A stretch of 64,000 bases of DNA from Pyropia haitanensis (lineage: Eukaryota > Rhodophyta > Bangiophyceae > Bangiales > Bangiaceae). The notes under the pieces are model-generated. The model was not told the origin of the DNA. It was given only the letters and a program-made list of their open reading frames with translations, and did no database searches. The stretch covers positions 6,402,559 through 6,466,558 of the forward strand of contig SDUX01000004.1 of NCBI GenBank assembly GCA_008729055.1, in the 5' to 3' direction. Below, one piece after another: positions 54,901 through 64,000 of this stretch; position 1 is the stretch's first letter; every line of letters begins with the position of its first letter. Made by a program: the position numbers and the translations under genes.

Positions 54901-56484
54901 TACGTGGTCCCCCGCATCAGCGGCATCGAGGCGACGGTGGCGTGGGTGGAGGACCTCATCCCGGGTCTCCGCGTGCTGGCGGCCCACGGCGAGATGCGGG
55001 ACCTGGAAGCCCGCATCTGGTCGTTTGCGCTGGGCGAGGCGGACGTGCTCGTGTGCACGACGATCATTGAGAATGGGATCAACATGCCGCGGGTCAACAC
55101 GATCATCGTGCAGGACGCGAGCTACTTTGGGCTCGCCCAGCTGCACCAGCTGCGGGGCCGCGTTGGCCGGTCCAGCGTGCAGGCGTACGCGTGGATGTTC
55201 CACCCCGCCACCGCGGCGATCTCCACGGGCGGCGACGGGCAGGTCATCACGGGCCGCCGGTCGGCCAAGGCGCGGCGGTCGGGGGGCACCCACAACGACT
55301 CGGCGGAGCGGCTCGAGTCGCTGGCCGAGCTGTCCGAGCTCGGCGCCGGCTTTGCCATTGCGCAGCGGGACATGCAGCTCCGCGGCATTGGGACGGTGCT
55401 GGGGGTGGAGCAGCACGGCCACACGGCGGTGGGCGGGGACGAGTACGCGGCAATGCTGACAGAGGAGCTGGAGCGCGCGCGGCGGGTGGGCTTTGGGGGG
55501 CCCCCGGCGGCAGAGGGCGCCCTGTCGACGGCGCTGGCCGCCGCGGCTGCCAACACGTCGGATGGCGCCGCGAGGGAGCCACTGCCGCCAGGCAGCGGGG
55601 ACGTCGAAGACTGGGTGATTGATGCCGCCACGGGGGAGCTGGTGCCCGCACCGGCGGCGGGCGTGGGCAGCATTGCCAGTGGCGCCATCGTCGGCGCCGA
55701 CGCCGATGCGCCGACGGCCGCGTCGGTGCTGGTGCTCCCCCCCCCCGCGGCGACCACTGAGGTGTACCTGCCCGTGCCGTCGCTCATCCCCGCGTCGTAC
55801 ATTTCCGACTTTGAGCTCAAGATGGCGGCCTACTCCCTCCTCGCCCGCTGCCGGTCCCCCCTGGAGCTCGCCGCCGCCAACGACCGGCTAGCGCGGGTGT
55901 ACGGCCCCCCGCCGCCGTCGGTGACGCAGTACGTGCGGCTGGTGTCGCTCAAGCTCATTGCGCGGCGGCTGGGCATCACCCGCGTCTACACGGACCGACA
56001 GCACGTGGCGCTCGACTGGGCCATCCACCCCGACGCGCTCGCGCTGCTCATCGCGGTCCTCCCCGAGGCCCGCGACCGGGCGCGCCTGGAGGGCTGCCCC
56101 GCCGAGGAGCGGGTGCTTGCGCGCGGTCTTGCCATCTGTGAGGGCGACGTGCAGCTGGCAAAGCTCGCCGCCTGGTTTGACGCGTGGGGGGTGGCGGCCA
56201 GCCGCGGCTTTGAGGGCATGGAAGGGGGGGGGAGCGGGGGGGGGGGGGGGGAGGACGGCGGCGATGGCGGCGCCGGCGGCGACGGCGGAAGAGGAGGGGG
56301 GGGGGGGGCGAGCGGCGGCGCCAGCGGCGACGGCAGCGACGCTGCGCTGGGCGCGGCCGAGCGGGAGCTGATTGGCGTTGGCACGGAGGCGGCCAAGCGG
56401 CGCGCCGCGGCAGCCGCGGCGGCGGAGCGCAAGGGCGGTGGGCGCGCCAAGGGGCCCGTCGGCGTCGCAGACTGGGGACCATGA
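51940..56484 (+). CDS. mfd: transcription-repair coupling factor Mfd-like ATPase, plastid type
   Basis: The protein has 1514 residues from the ATG at 51940, in GCCATGG context. The N-terminal 600 residues are Ala/Gly/Pro-rich and basic at the start, consistent with a plastid transit peptide plus disordered spacer. A CarD/RID-type RNA-polymerase interaction domain lies near 631-704 (GFLVSHPRNGIGRFRGL). The helicase core spans about 764-1180: Walker A GDVGFGKTEVA (near 793), PTTILAQQH, DEEH in LLVVDEEHRFGV, SATPIPRTL, TTIIENGINMPR and QLHQLRGRVGRSS, then the TRG-like ELGAGFAIAQRDMQLRG. A Mfd D7-like domain lies at about 1272-1400. The UvrB-like amino-terminal module of bacterial Mfd is absent, as in plant plastid homologues. 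Expected role: dislodging stalled bacterial-type RNA polymerase in the plastid. The C-terminus carries Gly-runs. No frameshift is seen. Confidence 0.93.
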   Translation: MASRPPAAAATASPAAAFVPPTLLPAGRRRWVGGGRGPPPSRRPRVPPPPAVAAGGGGGGAAAVPPPAPAPMTAAARGRPAVNDDVFFNPKTPDDDDMLPPSRVKRRGRGPARRGRGGGRGGTRVGGGGGSAAAAAAAVTAEAAEVAGAAAAAAAAEAASSASYFDASDAEGLLDGARRAGSGGGGGGGGDDGLLAAVAGAGGVESLFGNAPRRGEEEGGGLEMVRGVPGGVAAAAAEAPGVVPGPALRGGEHGESRGGRGRGRGRGRGRGRGRLAVEQDGRLLDGPPLVPTPRTTTAAAGAAGAGVVADLPPSAPVWSDGIVRGVPSPQPASSPLASASSSPAAAASTPARRARVNPVYSPDVRDVLDEREALRAAAAAAVAAQNAAGEERGGAAAASSPPPLSAAAAGGRRRASATPLAPGDAPGAGGAVAAGSDATAGAPTNGVDGSGGGSGWGRSDANGIRLRTGGAVAPVTRGPSASAAGAAAAAAAASPLAARSGGWGVAGVGGGAAGAAAAADAEAARSANESRRRALVADVLPPGDGRDGGGGGVGAPAAGANGAVPAAAAAAAAAAAGSAASAGMSPEGAAMEAQGRSFVAAMRTAVGSGSAAPDTAEVRAAAEAAASAPVAVLSIGFLVSHPRNGIGRFRGLERSGDQEYAVVEYRDGDIYLPAAQLDTLTPVTETAEEEAAGGRRLDAVASVHAYDDLKARRGRARARAVTRDKIRKQLVNLGALYAARQSLARPPYTVHADAEAAFAESCAFSLTPDQEVAIGEVLGDLSDRTRPMERLVVGDVGFGKTEVALRAAVRVLLNGFQVAVLAPTTILAQQHYETFVERLAALPMGDSSVGGVRVACLTRFTKPKAKREALDALAAGLVNVVVGTHLVLSDKVQFARLGLLVVDEEHRFGVNQKEKMRARFPSVDTAFLSATPIPRTLHLSLAGIRDASILSTPPPGRKPVITSVAPLGAGHVRAALSAELARGGQVFYVVPRISGIEATVAWVEDLIPGLRVLAAHGEMRDLEARIWSFALGEADVLVCTTIIENGINMPRVNTIIVQDASYFGLAQLHQLRGRVGRSSVQAYAWMFHPATAAISTGGDGQVITGRRSAKARRSGGTHNDSAERLESLAELSELGAGFAIAQRDMQLRGIGTVLGVEQHGHTAVGGDEYAAMLTEELERARRVGFGGPPAAEGALSTALAAAAANTSDGAAREPLPPGSGDVEDWVIDAATGELVPAPAAGVGSIASGAIVGADADAPTAASVLVLPPPAATTEVYLPVPSLIPASYISDFELKMAAYSLLARCRSPLELAAANDRLARVYGPPPPSVTQYVRLVSLKLIARRLGITRVYTDRQHVALDWAIHPDALALLIAVLPEARDRARLEGCPAEERVLARGLAICEGDVQLAKLAAWFDAWGVAASRGFEGMEGGGSGGGGGEDGGDGGAGGDGGRGGGGGASGGASGDGSDAALGAAERELIGVGTEAAKRRAAAAAAAERKGGGRAKGPVGVADWGP
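52721..52758 (+). repeat. (GGGGCG)n tract inside the Mfd-like gene
   Basis: About six copies of the hexamer GGGGCG encode alternating Gly-Arg residues. The tract has the spacing needed for G-quadruplex formation on the coding strand. Confidence 0.8.
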
Positions 56485-56856
56485 GGTAGCGGGGGGGAGG
56501 GGAGGGGGGGGAGGGGGAGGGGGACGCGGGCGTGCGCGCGGGGGAGGTGCCAAGAGCCGGCGGTGGCGTCTGTGTCTGGCCGTGGAGGGGATGGCCGCCG
56601 CAGACGGTTGGCGGTCGCAGCGGGGGCCTTTATTTTTCTGGGGGGTGTGGCCTTGTCCGCCCCCCCCACTCCTCACCCCCCGCCCTCTCCTCCCCGACGG
56701 TGCGCGGCGGCGGCCGGGCGGGCGCCCCGTGCGGCCGCGTCGCCGCCGCGGCCGCCCGCCCGCCGCGGCGCGCGTGCGCGCCCACCCCACCACCGCCCCC
56801 CTCCGCGCCGCGCATCCATGGCACCGCCCGGCCGCCGCGGCCGCTACCAGCAGCGC

Positions 56857-56896
<40 letters not shown>

Positions 56897-57604
56897 CGGC
56901 GGCGGCGGCGCCCATCACGAGGGGTGACACCCGCCCGCTGGCCGTCGTGGCTGCCGCCGTGGACCCCCCCCCCCCCCCCGGCCGCCCCGTGCCGTCGGCG
57001 ACCGTTTTGGCCGCCGCGGCGGCGTCCACGCGCGCGGCGGCGTCCACGCGCGCGGCGGCGGCACGCGCGCGTGCGCGCCCCCGCCTTTGCCTTCAGTGTC
57101 CGCCGCCGCGCGGCCGCGGCCGGCGGCCGCCGTCGCGCGAGCGGCCGCTCCTCATCCCGCTCCCCCCCCCCGCGCCCCCCCGCGCGCCGCCCGTCCCCGC
57201 CTGTGGGCGTCTTCCGCTCCCCCCCCCGCCCCCCCGCGTCCCGCCCGTCCCCGCCTATGGGCGTCTCCCGGCCGGTGCGCCGTCGGCGTCGCCGGCGGAT
57301 GCGTGGCGGGCAGGCACCCACCGCGGCAGCGGCGTTGAGCCGTCGCCCCCCGTTCCCCCACCCCCCCCCCCCCCTCCCCCCCCGCACCCACCACAAACGG
57401 CTGCGGGCGCGTAGCGACAAGACCACACACCGCAAGGCCGCTGCCGCCGTCGGCGGTAGGCCCGCCCGCCTGGGGGCGACCGCGGGCGGCGGCCCCCCCC
57501 CCCCCCCACCCCCCCCCCCCCGACGTCCCCGCCCAAAAGAGACGCTGCCGCCACCGCGGGGCCGCCGCGCGCGCCCCCCCCCCCCCCGCCGCGCCTTGGC
57601 CGCC

Positions 57605-57681
57605 GGCCGTCCGCCACCGTTGCCGCGTGCCCGCACCGCCGCCGGCCGTCCGCCACCGTTGCCGCGTGCCCGCACCGCCGC
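57605..57681. repeat. 38-bp unit, two near-perfect tandem copies
   Basis: The unit starting GGCCGTCCGCCACCGTTGCC at 57605 recurs at 57643 with no mismatch over almost its whole length. Confidence 0.85.
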
Positions 57682-57834
57682 GGCCGCGGGCACCCCCCCG
57701 CCCCGCCGCCGTGGCCGACACACGCGCGCGGCGGCCCCGCGGCGGCGGCGCTGTCTGGCGCGCCGCCGCCGCGGCGGCGGGCGGCGGCGGCCGCCCGCGC
57801 CGCGGCGCGCAGGCCGCGTCAGTGTCTGCGCGGG

Positions 57835-57924
57835 CGCGCGCGGGGGGGGGTGTGGGCGCGCGGGGGGGGGTGTGGGCGCGCGGGGGGGGGGGGTGTGGGC
57901 GCGCGGGGGGGGGTGTGGGCGCGC
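57835..57924. repeat. minisatellite of G-run/TGTGGGCGCGC units
   Basis: A unit of about 20-24 bp, G(8-13)TGTGGGCGCGC, is repeated four times. The units differ mainly in the length of the G-run. Confidence 0.85.
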
Positions 57925-58704
57925 TGCGCGCGTTTCCCACCCCCCCCCCGCTTCCCCCCCCCCCCCGCACCCCCCGACGCCCCACGCTGCCTTGCGTTTC
58001 CTCTGTCTTTGCCCGCTGTCCTCGCGACCGTCGCCAAAAAGGAGGGGGCGGCGGAGGGGGCGGGGGGGGGGGGGGTGGGGGGGGGGGGGGGGGTGTTGAC
58101 ACCTGCAACGGCGGCGGTGGCGGTGGGGGTCGGGGGTGGGCGGCACGCGGGCGGGTGCCGCCAAAGGGGGGCGGCGGCGTCCCGCGCCTTGGCCATGCGG
58201 ACGACACGCGGCACGGTCGGTCCGCGGCGCGGCGCGGGCGGTGAGCCAATGGGGGGGGTGGGGGGGGCCCGCGGCGGCCACGATGGGCACCCCGATGACG
58301 GGCTGACGCGTGGGGTAGGACCGGTCGCGCGCGCAGGGGGGTGTGGGTGGGGGAGAGAGCCGCGGCGGGTGCGCTTCCCCCCCCCCCCCCCCCCCGCCGT
58401 CGCGGCGGCCCCGACGGGCCCGCGGCGCGCCGGCCGTCGGACACGGGCGCCGCAGACAGGGCAGACGCACCGGCGCGGCGGTGGCGGCGGCGGCAAACGC
58501 TGTACATTGGCCCTGCTGGCGCCGGCCATGACGCGGGCGCACCCCGCCGGCCGCCGCGGGCACCCGCGGCAGGCGGCCGCCGCCCGCACCCGCCCGCGGC
58601 CGCGTCGCCGACGCGGCGGGGGGGGACCCCGACCGCGGCGACCGCGGCGGCGGCGACGGCGGCGGGGGGGGCGCGGTGGCCGCGGCGGCAGCGGCGGCGG
58701 CGGC

Positions 58705-58761
58705 GGCGGTGGCGGCGGTGGCGGCGGTGGCGGCGGTGGCGGCGGTGGCGGCGGTGGCGGT
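58705..58761. repeat. (GGCGGTGGC)n microsatellite
   Basis: A nine-base unit is repeated about six times without interruption, within longer GGC-rich DNA. Confidence 0.8.
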
Positions 58762-59378
58762 GCGCGCGGCCGCGGGCGGCGGGGGGGCGGCCGCGTGACA
58801 GCGGGGGGGGGGGTCCCCTCCCCATCCGCGCTGCGGGCTCGGCGCCGCCGACACCCCCGCCGTCTGCTGGCGGTGCGGCCGGGGGGGGGGGGGGCGGCCC
58901 ACGGGCGGCGACTGGGTGAAGGGGGGGGTGGAGGGGGGGGGGGGGGGGCCGGGGTTGCCCCGCCCGCCGCCCCGCCGCGCCCCGCGCCGGCCGCACTTGA
59001 CCGCCGCCCCCGCCGGCCCGCCGCTGCCGCCCGCCGGCGTGGGCGTCCACCGCGCACCCGTGCGCCGCCGCCGCTGTGGGTGTGGGTGCTCCCCTCCCCC
59101 CCCCCCCCCCCCCTCCTCTTCTCCCCCCGGCGCTGTCCTCCCTGCCGCTCCCCGCCGGCGGCGCCCTCCCCCCACACACGCGCGCGCGAGCAGCCGACGG
59201 GCGCCCCGCTGTCGACGCTGTGTGCCCCCGTCTGTGTGCGGCTGCTGCCGTTGCCGCTTCTCTGCCTCCTTCTCATCCTTGCCCCCCCACCCTCCCTCCC
59301 CCCCCCCCCCCCCTCCACGCCTTTGCCGGCCTTCTTCCCCCCCCTCCCCCCCCGGCAAGCACCCCTGCACCCCCCACG

Positions 59379-60110
59379 ATGGCGGGCGGGGAGCGGTCGC
59401 ACTCGCGGCTGTCCAAGGTGGCGCTCACCTTCCACTCCCTCTTCCTGACGACGCTCCTCGTCGGCGGCGCCGCCTTCCTCGCCGTCGGCCTGTGGCTGCA
59501 GCTGTCCAAGCGGGGCGGCCCCGTGGAGCTCGAGTGGACCGACGGCAGCGGCTTCCTCGACGCGTTCCTGTCGCTGGGCATCGCCGCGATCGTCATTGGC
59601 AGCGTCCTCCTCTCGACCGCCGTCTTTGCGCTGTGCGCGGTGTCGCGCAGCTGCGTTGGCCGCGTCGCGCGGGTGCTGTTTGTGCTCGCCACGCTCGTCG
59701 TGGCGGCGGCGCTGGTGCTCCTCGCCACCGCCACGCTGCTCATCGCGTCCGAGTCACGGCCGGACAAGGTGGAGGAGCTGGTGCGCGAGAGCTGGGCCCG
59801 CACCGTCACGTCGGAGGACGCGGACATTGTCGGCCACGCGTGTGCCATCCAGGCCGAGTATGGGTGCTCGGGCTTTGACGCGGGCGACTGTGAGGAGTGC
59901 CTGGCGGGCGTCGGGCCCGACGGGCGGGTGTGTACGGAGGAGGAGGTGGAGGTGTGCCCGCGGTGCGAGACGGCGCCCGAAGCCGACGCGCCGGGCTGCT
60001 ACGAGCGCATCATTGAGCGGACGCGCAAGGTGTTCCTGCCGCTGGGGGTAGTCGCGGCGGGGCTGGCGGGGCTGGCGCTCCTCGACATCTTCTTCGTGTG
60101 CTGCATCTAA
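59379..60110 (+). CDS. tetraspanin-like membrane protein
   Basis: The frame encodes 243 residues from the ATG at 59379 (ACGATGG), the first after a pyrimidine-rich leader. Four membrane segments lie near residues 17-41, 64-88, 94-120 and 216-240, spaced as in tetraspanins: short first loop, tight turn between spans two and three, and a large second loop of about 95 residues. That loop has eight cysteines including EYGCSGF, GDCEEC and CPRC, in place of the usual CCG motif. The C-terminus ends FFVCCI, with cysteines that might be palmitoylated, as is common in the family. Tetraspanins organise membrane microdomains. The family match is by topology and cysteine placement, not by a full signature. 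Confidence 0.72.
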   Translation: MAGGERSHSRLSKVALTFHSLFLTTLLVGGAAFLAVGLWLQLSKRGGPVELEWTDGSGFLDAFLSLGIAAIVIGSVLLSTAVFALCAVSRSCVGRVARVLFVLATLVVAAALVLLATATLLIASESRPDKVEELVRESWARTVTSEDADIVGHACAIQAEYGCSGFDAGDCEECLAGVGPDGRVCTEEEVEVCPRCETAPEADAPGCYERIIERTRKVFLPLGVVAAGLAGLALLDIFFVCCI

Positions 60111-61625
60111 ATACCACTCAAAAGGGGAGGAGGGGGGGGGGGAAGGGGGGGTCGGGAGGGTTCCGCCGTGGGCAGAAGAGCATGGGGGGTGCAGGGGGTG
60201 CACGTGGGTGAGGGACGGGGGGGGGTGCGAGGAGCGCGATGGCGCGAGCGGGTGGGAGCGCGAAGAGCAAGAGAAGGGGTGGGGGGGGGGGGGGGGCGAG
60301 CACCGTGAATAGAAATCAATCCGACCTGGTGGGTCTACTTGGCGCTACAGCCCCCGCAGCGGTGCACCCCGTCTCGGGGTGGCGGGGCGAGGGGGCGCCG
60401 GTGGATGGCGGGGGGTGGTGAGGGAGCGGGGAGCTCAAGTGGCGGCCACCCCCGGCCCTCGCGCGCGGCCGTGCGGGGTCCGCGGGCGGTGGCGCGGCGG
60501 CACCTCGACGGCCGGCAGGGGTGGCGCGGCCGCCTGCCCCCAGCAGAGCGGAGAGGCCGGAGACCGCGGAGATGGGTAGACAGCCTCGAGGCCGGCGTCG
60601 GGGTAAGACCGCGATAGCAGCCATCATTCGCAGTGTACCCTCACGGCGCGACCCGGCCACGGCGGGAGACCCCCTGGTGGCGTGGATAGCTGCGGGCGCG
60701 GGCGGAGCGCGCTGGTCTTGCCAGGCGCGCGTGCTTGACCTTACCGTGGGGGGGTCGACGTGGGCACCCCTACTCCTTGCAGGGTGGATGGCGCGGCGGG
60801 CGTGATCATGGCCACGCGTAGGGACTTGGAAGTGGGGGGTAACAGCCCCTGCTGCAGCCACCCCCCCACTCCCCGGCTGTGCGCCCAACGAGTAGAGGTG
60901 TACACGCGTAGGAATGTGCCATTGCGGGCGGCGCGCGTGGGCGGCACCACCGCCCGCGGCGCGCGTGACGCTGATGGATGCGACGACCCGCTGGGCGGGC
61001 CCCGGCGCCGCCACCCCTCACCGTGGCCGTCGTCATGCGTTTTTGCTACCACCACCACCGGCGAGGCCGCCGCCGACCCGCGCGGTGCGGCACACCTCCA
61101 TCGGCACGACGGGAGCGGGACGCGCGGCGGCTACCGCATGATGCCGGTCTTGGCGCGTGCCACGCGGGCTGCGGCCGAGACGCGGTTGCACCGGCCGCTC
61201 TGCTCGTCGCGGCACGGGAGAAAATTCAGACAACTGTATGTATTGTACTTTTGTTCTCTTCCCAAAGGTGGGAGCCCCTGTTTCACCTCGACTGCTCCCT
61301 GCCATTGGCTACGACTGCTTTGCAGGCATCGTGGCGGCATCCACGGCGCGCGTTCCACCCTGGACCTCTCTCGGTAGGTCGGCTGGACCACCCGTCGTGG
61401 GGCGCTGCAGCGACGCCGTCATTGCCGGCCACCCCGCCCGTCGGCCACTGCCCGCGTCGTCACCACCGCCCCCCTGCCGGTGCGTGTCGCCCCCGCTTCC
61501 CGCCGTGGATCTCTTCAGCCGCCCCTCCTTTCCGTCCCTGCCACCCCGCCGCCGTGCGGCGCGGCTCACCGCCGCTTCCCTACCCCGCCGCCCCCGTGCC
61601 GCCGCCGCCCCCGTGCCGCTGCCCG
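60111..61625. other. intergenic, nothing recognised
   Basis: A G-run-rich 3' flank follows the tetraspanin gene, then mixed sequence. The region 61.2-61.3 kb is less GC-rich (CAACTGTATGTATTGTACTTTTG) and may be close to the promoter of the next gene. Open frames continuing into the next gene have no distinct composition. Confidence 0.35.
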
Positions 61626-61629
61626 ATGC

Positions 61630-61667
<38 letters not shown>

Positions 61668-61944
61668 TTCCTCCCCCTCCCCCCCCCCTCTGGGTGGCGA
61701 CGCCCCCTCGCGGCCGTCCGGCGGCGGCGCGCCGCCCTGGGCGGCTCGTCCCCCCTCCCGGCCATGGGCGGCGGGGAACCCCCCCCGCCGGTGGCGGCGC
61801 CCGCCGCGCCCATCCCCACTGGCGGCACGCCGCTGGCGCCGCCGCCGCCGCCGGCGCCGCCCGCGGCGGTGGCTGGCCGGGCGGCGCCTCCCCCTTCGGT
61901 GGCGGCGCCCAACCTGCGGGACGTCTCGACGGCGCTGACCGGCA

Positions 61945-61985
<41 letters not shown>

Positions 61986-62923
61986 ACCCCCGCCACCCCC
62001 GCCGCCGCCGCCGCGCGCCTCCCCCCCGCCCGCCTCTACCGTTGTGGCGCGCCGTGGGCGGCGGCCGTCGCGGCGGCCGACGGCGTCCTCCCGCACGTGG
62101 CCACGTGGGTGGACCTCCGCACCGACGCGGAGCGCGCGGAGGAGCGGGTGGCGGTGCCGCCGGCGTACCTGCCGGCCGTCTTTTTGGGCGCCGCCGACGG
62201 CGCCGCCGGTGTCGCCGCGGCGGGCGCGGCCGCCACCAACAAGACGTCCGCGGCGGCGTCGGCGGCGGCGGCGGTGGCGGCGGTGGCGGCGGCGGCGAAC
62301 GGGGCGCCGCGGCCGCCGCGGCGGCGGCCGCCCCCCCCCCCCCGGCCAAGGTGGTATCCCCCTGCGGCACCCGCACGTGGGTGCACGCGCCGCTGCTGTC
62401 CCACGCCGGCACCGCGTGGGCGCTGCTGTCGCCGCTGCCACTGTCGACGAGCGTGCCGCTGCTCGCGCGCGCGGCGGTGGGCCACCCGTCGGGCCGCGCC
62501 GGGGTGGTGGCGCTGATGGACGACGCGGGCCTCGCCGGCCTCGCGGCGATGCTGGTGCACCACGGCGGCGGCGGCCTCGCCGCCGCGCTGCGCGCCGTCG
62601 CCGCCGCGCGGCTGCCGGTGGCGCTGTTTTGTACGGCGGGCAAGGACCGGACGGGGCTGCTCGCCGCGACGGTGCTCGCCGTGTGTGGCGCGACGGACGA
62701 GGAGATTGTGGCGGACTACGCGGCGAGTGAGGGGGTCTACGTGCGGGGGGAGGGGGAGGCGGGGGGGGGGGTGCGCGACTGGTATAGCGGGCGGCTGGCG
62801 GCGGTGGGGCTGGGGCCGGCCGAGTGGTCCCGCGCGGGGGCGGAGGTGATGGTGCGGACGCTGGGGATGATGCGCGAGCGGTCGGGGACGGTGGAGGCGT
62901 ACCTGGAAGAGTCTGGTACGTGA
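61626..62923 (+). CDS. tyrosine/lipid phosphatase-like protein (Y_phosphatase3 type) with one frameshift
   Basis: The first part reads in one frame: Ala/Pro-rich leader, NLRDVST near residue 94, PARLYRCGAPW and ATWVDLRTDAERAEE, the order expected at the start of this phosphatase family. After a 13-base C-run (62331-62343) the coding signal continues in another frame: WVHAPLL, a helical region, then the P-loop FCTAGKDRTG (catalytic Cys codon 62630-62632, Arg six residues on), EEIVADY and a C-terminal helix ending EESGT. One extra C in the run would join the two frames, so a homopolymer error is likely. The residue before the catalytic Cys is Phe where His is usual. Starts at 61626 or 61764 are possible; the former gives a leader that could be a targeting peptide. 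Confidence 0.7.
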
Positions 62924-63953
62924 GGGGGGGGGGGGGAGCCGAGGGGGGGAGGGGACGGCTGATGAAGCCGCCCGAGTGGCGCGGCGTGTCTTCCTGGGGG
63001 TGGGTGGGTGGGTTGGGGGGGGGGGGGAGAGGGGATGGGACGACGCTTGGCGTGGGGACTGCAGCGGAGGGGTGAGGAGCGCCGCACATGGGTGCGGTGG
63101 GCTAGACGCGCGTGAGGGGGCCCATTTGCTTGGGCGGCTGCGCAGTGGCGCCACCCCCTGCGGGTGGTCTGCCACGCGCGGTGGGTGGCCGAGTGATGGC
63201 GTCGGCAGGTACCGGCAGTGGACTGACGGACCGGGGGTGGCTGGTGCGCACTGTTGTGGGCGCTGGCGGGTGACTGTGGGCGGCGCTGTGTCTGTTTTGG
63301 TGCTGTACGTGTGCGTCGTCGTGTAGGTTTCTCCAGGCAGGAGCAGGCGGCGCTGCGCGCCAAGCTGCGTGGCCCGCTGTGAGCGTGTGCTGGCGGGCGC
63401 GCGACGTTGGGACCTTTTTTTTTTTCTAGCTCTGGCTGACGGGACGCGATTTTTCTTTTCAATGTGCCCACTTTGACCAAACACACGGTCGGACTTTGGA
63501 ACCGGTCAACAATTGTGAATCACAATCAACAAAGTCGGTTTAGTTCACAAGTTGTAAATCGAAAAGGGATGATAGCAACTGCTTGGTTCAAATAGAATTA
63601 TTGAAAATACGCGAAACAGCTGTGCTTCCCCACCACCGCCCGGCCTTTCGCGGCGAGAGTCGACGCGACGGTCGTGGGCCGTGTCGTCGCCGGGCTCTCG
63701 TCCTCCAGTGGCGCCCCATCCGCCTCGCCCGTCGTCTAGCTACCAGCCTCTTCCCCACTGTCGCTGCGGCTGAGCCGCCGCCGGTCAAGCAGCACTGTCC
63801 GTTCGCGACTGATCGCTCTCCTTGCCGCGCTCACTGTCGCCGACCGGCGGCTCCACTCTGGCCCCCGCTGTCTGGCCGTCCCAAAGGGGATACCTCGCCA
63901 GCGCCCTCCCCCCGCCCCTCCCCCCCTTTACGCCCGCCCATGGTCGCCTCGCC
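62924..63953. other. intergenic with AT-rich island
   Basis: A G-run-rich flank is followed by GT-rich sequence. From about 63.41 to 63.61 kb the DNA is AT-rich, with a T-run, TTGTGAATCACAAT (a palindrome) and AAATAGAATTATTGAAAA, the lowest-GC stretch of the right end. It probably holds the promoter of the gene at the edge. No gene is seen within. Confidence 0.4.
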
Positions 63954-64000
63954 ATGGCGCCGCTCACCATTGGCGGCCTCGAGGTGGACTTCCCCTTCCC
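63954..64000 (+). CDS. start of a gene cut by the right edge, possibly an XPD/RTEL1-type helicase
   Basis: The ATG in GCCATGGC context opens a frame reading MAPLTIGGLEVDFPFP before the window ends. An N-terminal (I/T)xGxxVxFPF motif is typical of the first residues of superfamily-2 iron-sulfur helicases such as RTEL1, FANCJ and XPD. Only sixteen residues are available, so the family is a guess. Another ATG at 63940 is in a different frame. Confidence 0.35.
   Translation, partial: MAPLTIGGLEVDFPF

Larger units (their letters stand above)
56485..59378. other. gene desert of extreme low complexity with minisatellites
   Basis: The stretch is GCC/GGC DNA with many C- and G-runs over ten bases. 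Frames of 500-1160 codons are open on both strands because stops are nearly absent, not because of selection. A minus-strand frame near 58.4-58.5 kb reads CVCPVCGARV, which is suggestive but isolated. Three short tandem repeats are listed separately. No gene is supported. Confidence 0.45.

Noticed and set aside
58380..58560. Zinc-finger gene on the minus strand (CVCPVC)
   Set aside because: The cysteines are isolated in Pro/Arg simple sequence, with no second metal-binding pair and no bounded coding frame.
55888..59370. Minus-strand open frame of 1160 codons
   Set aside because: It begins in low-complexity DNA and ends antisense to the Mfd-like gene. Stops are absent because of base composition.

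Overview
The window looks like nuclear DNA of a very GC-rich alga, most likely a bangiophyte red alga (Porphyra/Pyropia type). This is inferred from the mostly intronless, Ala/Gly/Pro-inflated genes, a short plastid-type Mfd translocase with an N-terminal leader, and tRNA genes interrupted in the T-loop, a kind of disruption known from red-algal nuclei and archaea. Only two introns are well supported, 302 and 318 bp long. The many long antisense open frames are shadows of GC-rich sequence. Runs of 10-20 C or G appear inside several genes and coincide with apparent frameshifts.

Left part (0-14 kb): three tRNA-Pro(CGG) genes with identical bodies, two of them divergent inside a large palindrome; a secreted Cys-rich protein made of four near-identical 67-residue repeats, with a fossil fifth repeat after its stop; an acidic low-complexity open frame; and a PH-domain Ser/Thr kinase split by one intron.

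Middle (14-31 kb): a protein carrying a PCNA-binding-like motif, two UBZ4-like fingers and SUMO-interaction-like motifs; a possible small membrane protein; a 206-aa hypothetical; a 310-bp hairpin whose two arms encode the same peptide; a long homopolymer-rich gene desert; a signal-peptide protein with three membrane spans; and a DUF4864-like gene whose frame is broken at C and G runs.

Right part (31-64 kb): a giant eIF4G (MIF4G, MA3 and W2 domains), a zinc-ribbon protein, a two-pore-channel-like protein with altered selectivity filters, a TIR element of about 1.2 kb, the Mfd-like gene, a low-complexity desert, a tetraspanin-like protein, a tyrosine-phosphatase-like gene with one homopolymer frameshift, and, at the right edge, the first codons of what may be an XPD/RTEL1-type helicase.

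Genes are scattered on both strands without operons. The shared themes are housekeeping (translation initiation, plastid transcription-coupled repair, replication-stress signalling) and membrane or surface proteins. Between genes lie GC-rich deserts with minisatellites and a few islands of less GC-rich DNA that hold the tRNAs and the foldback and TIR elements.
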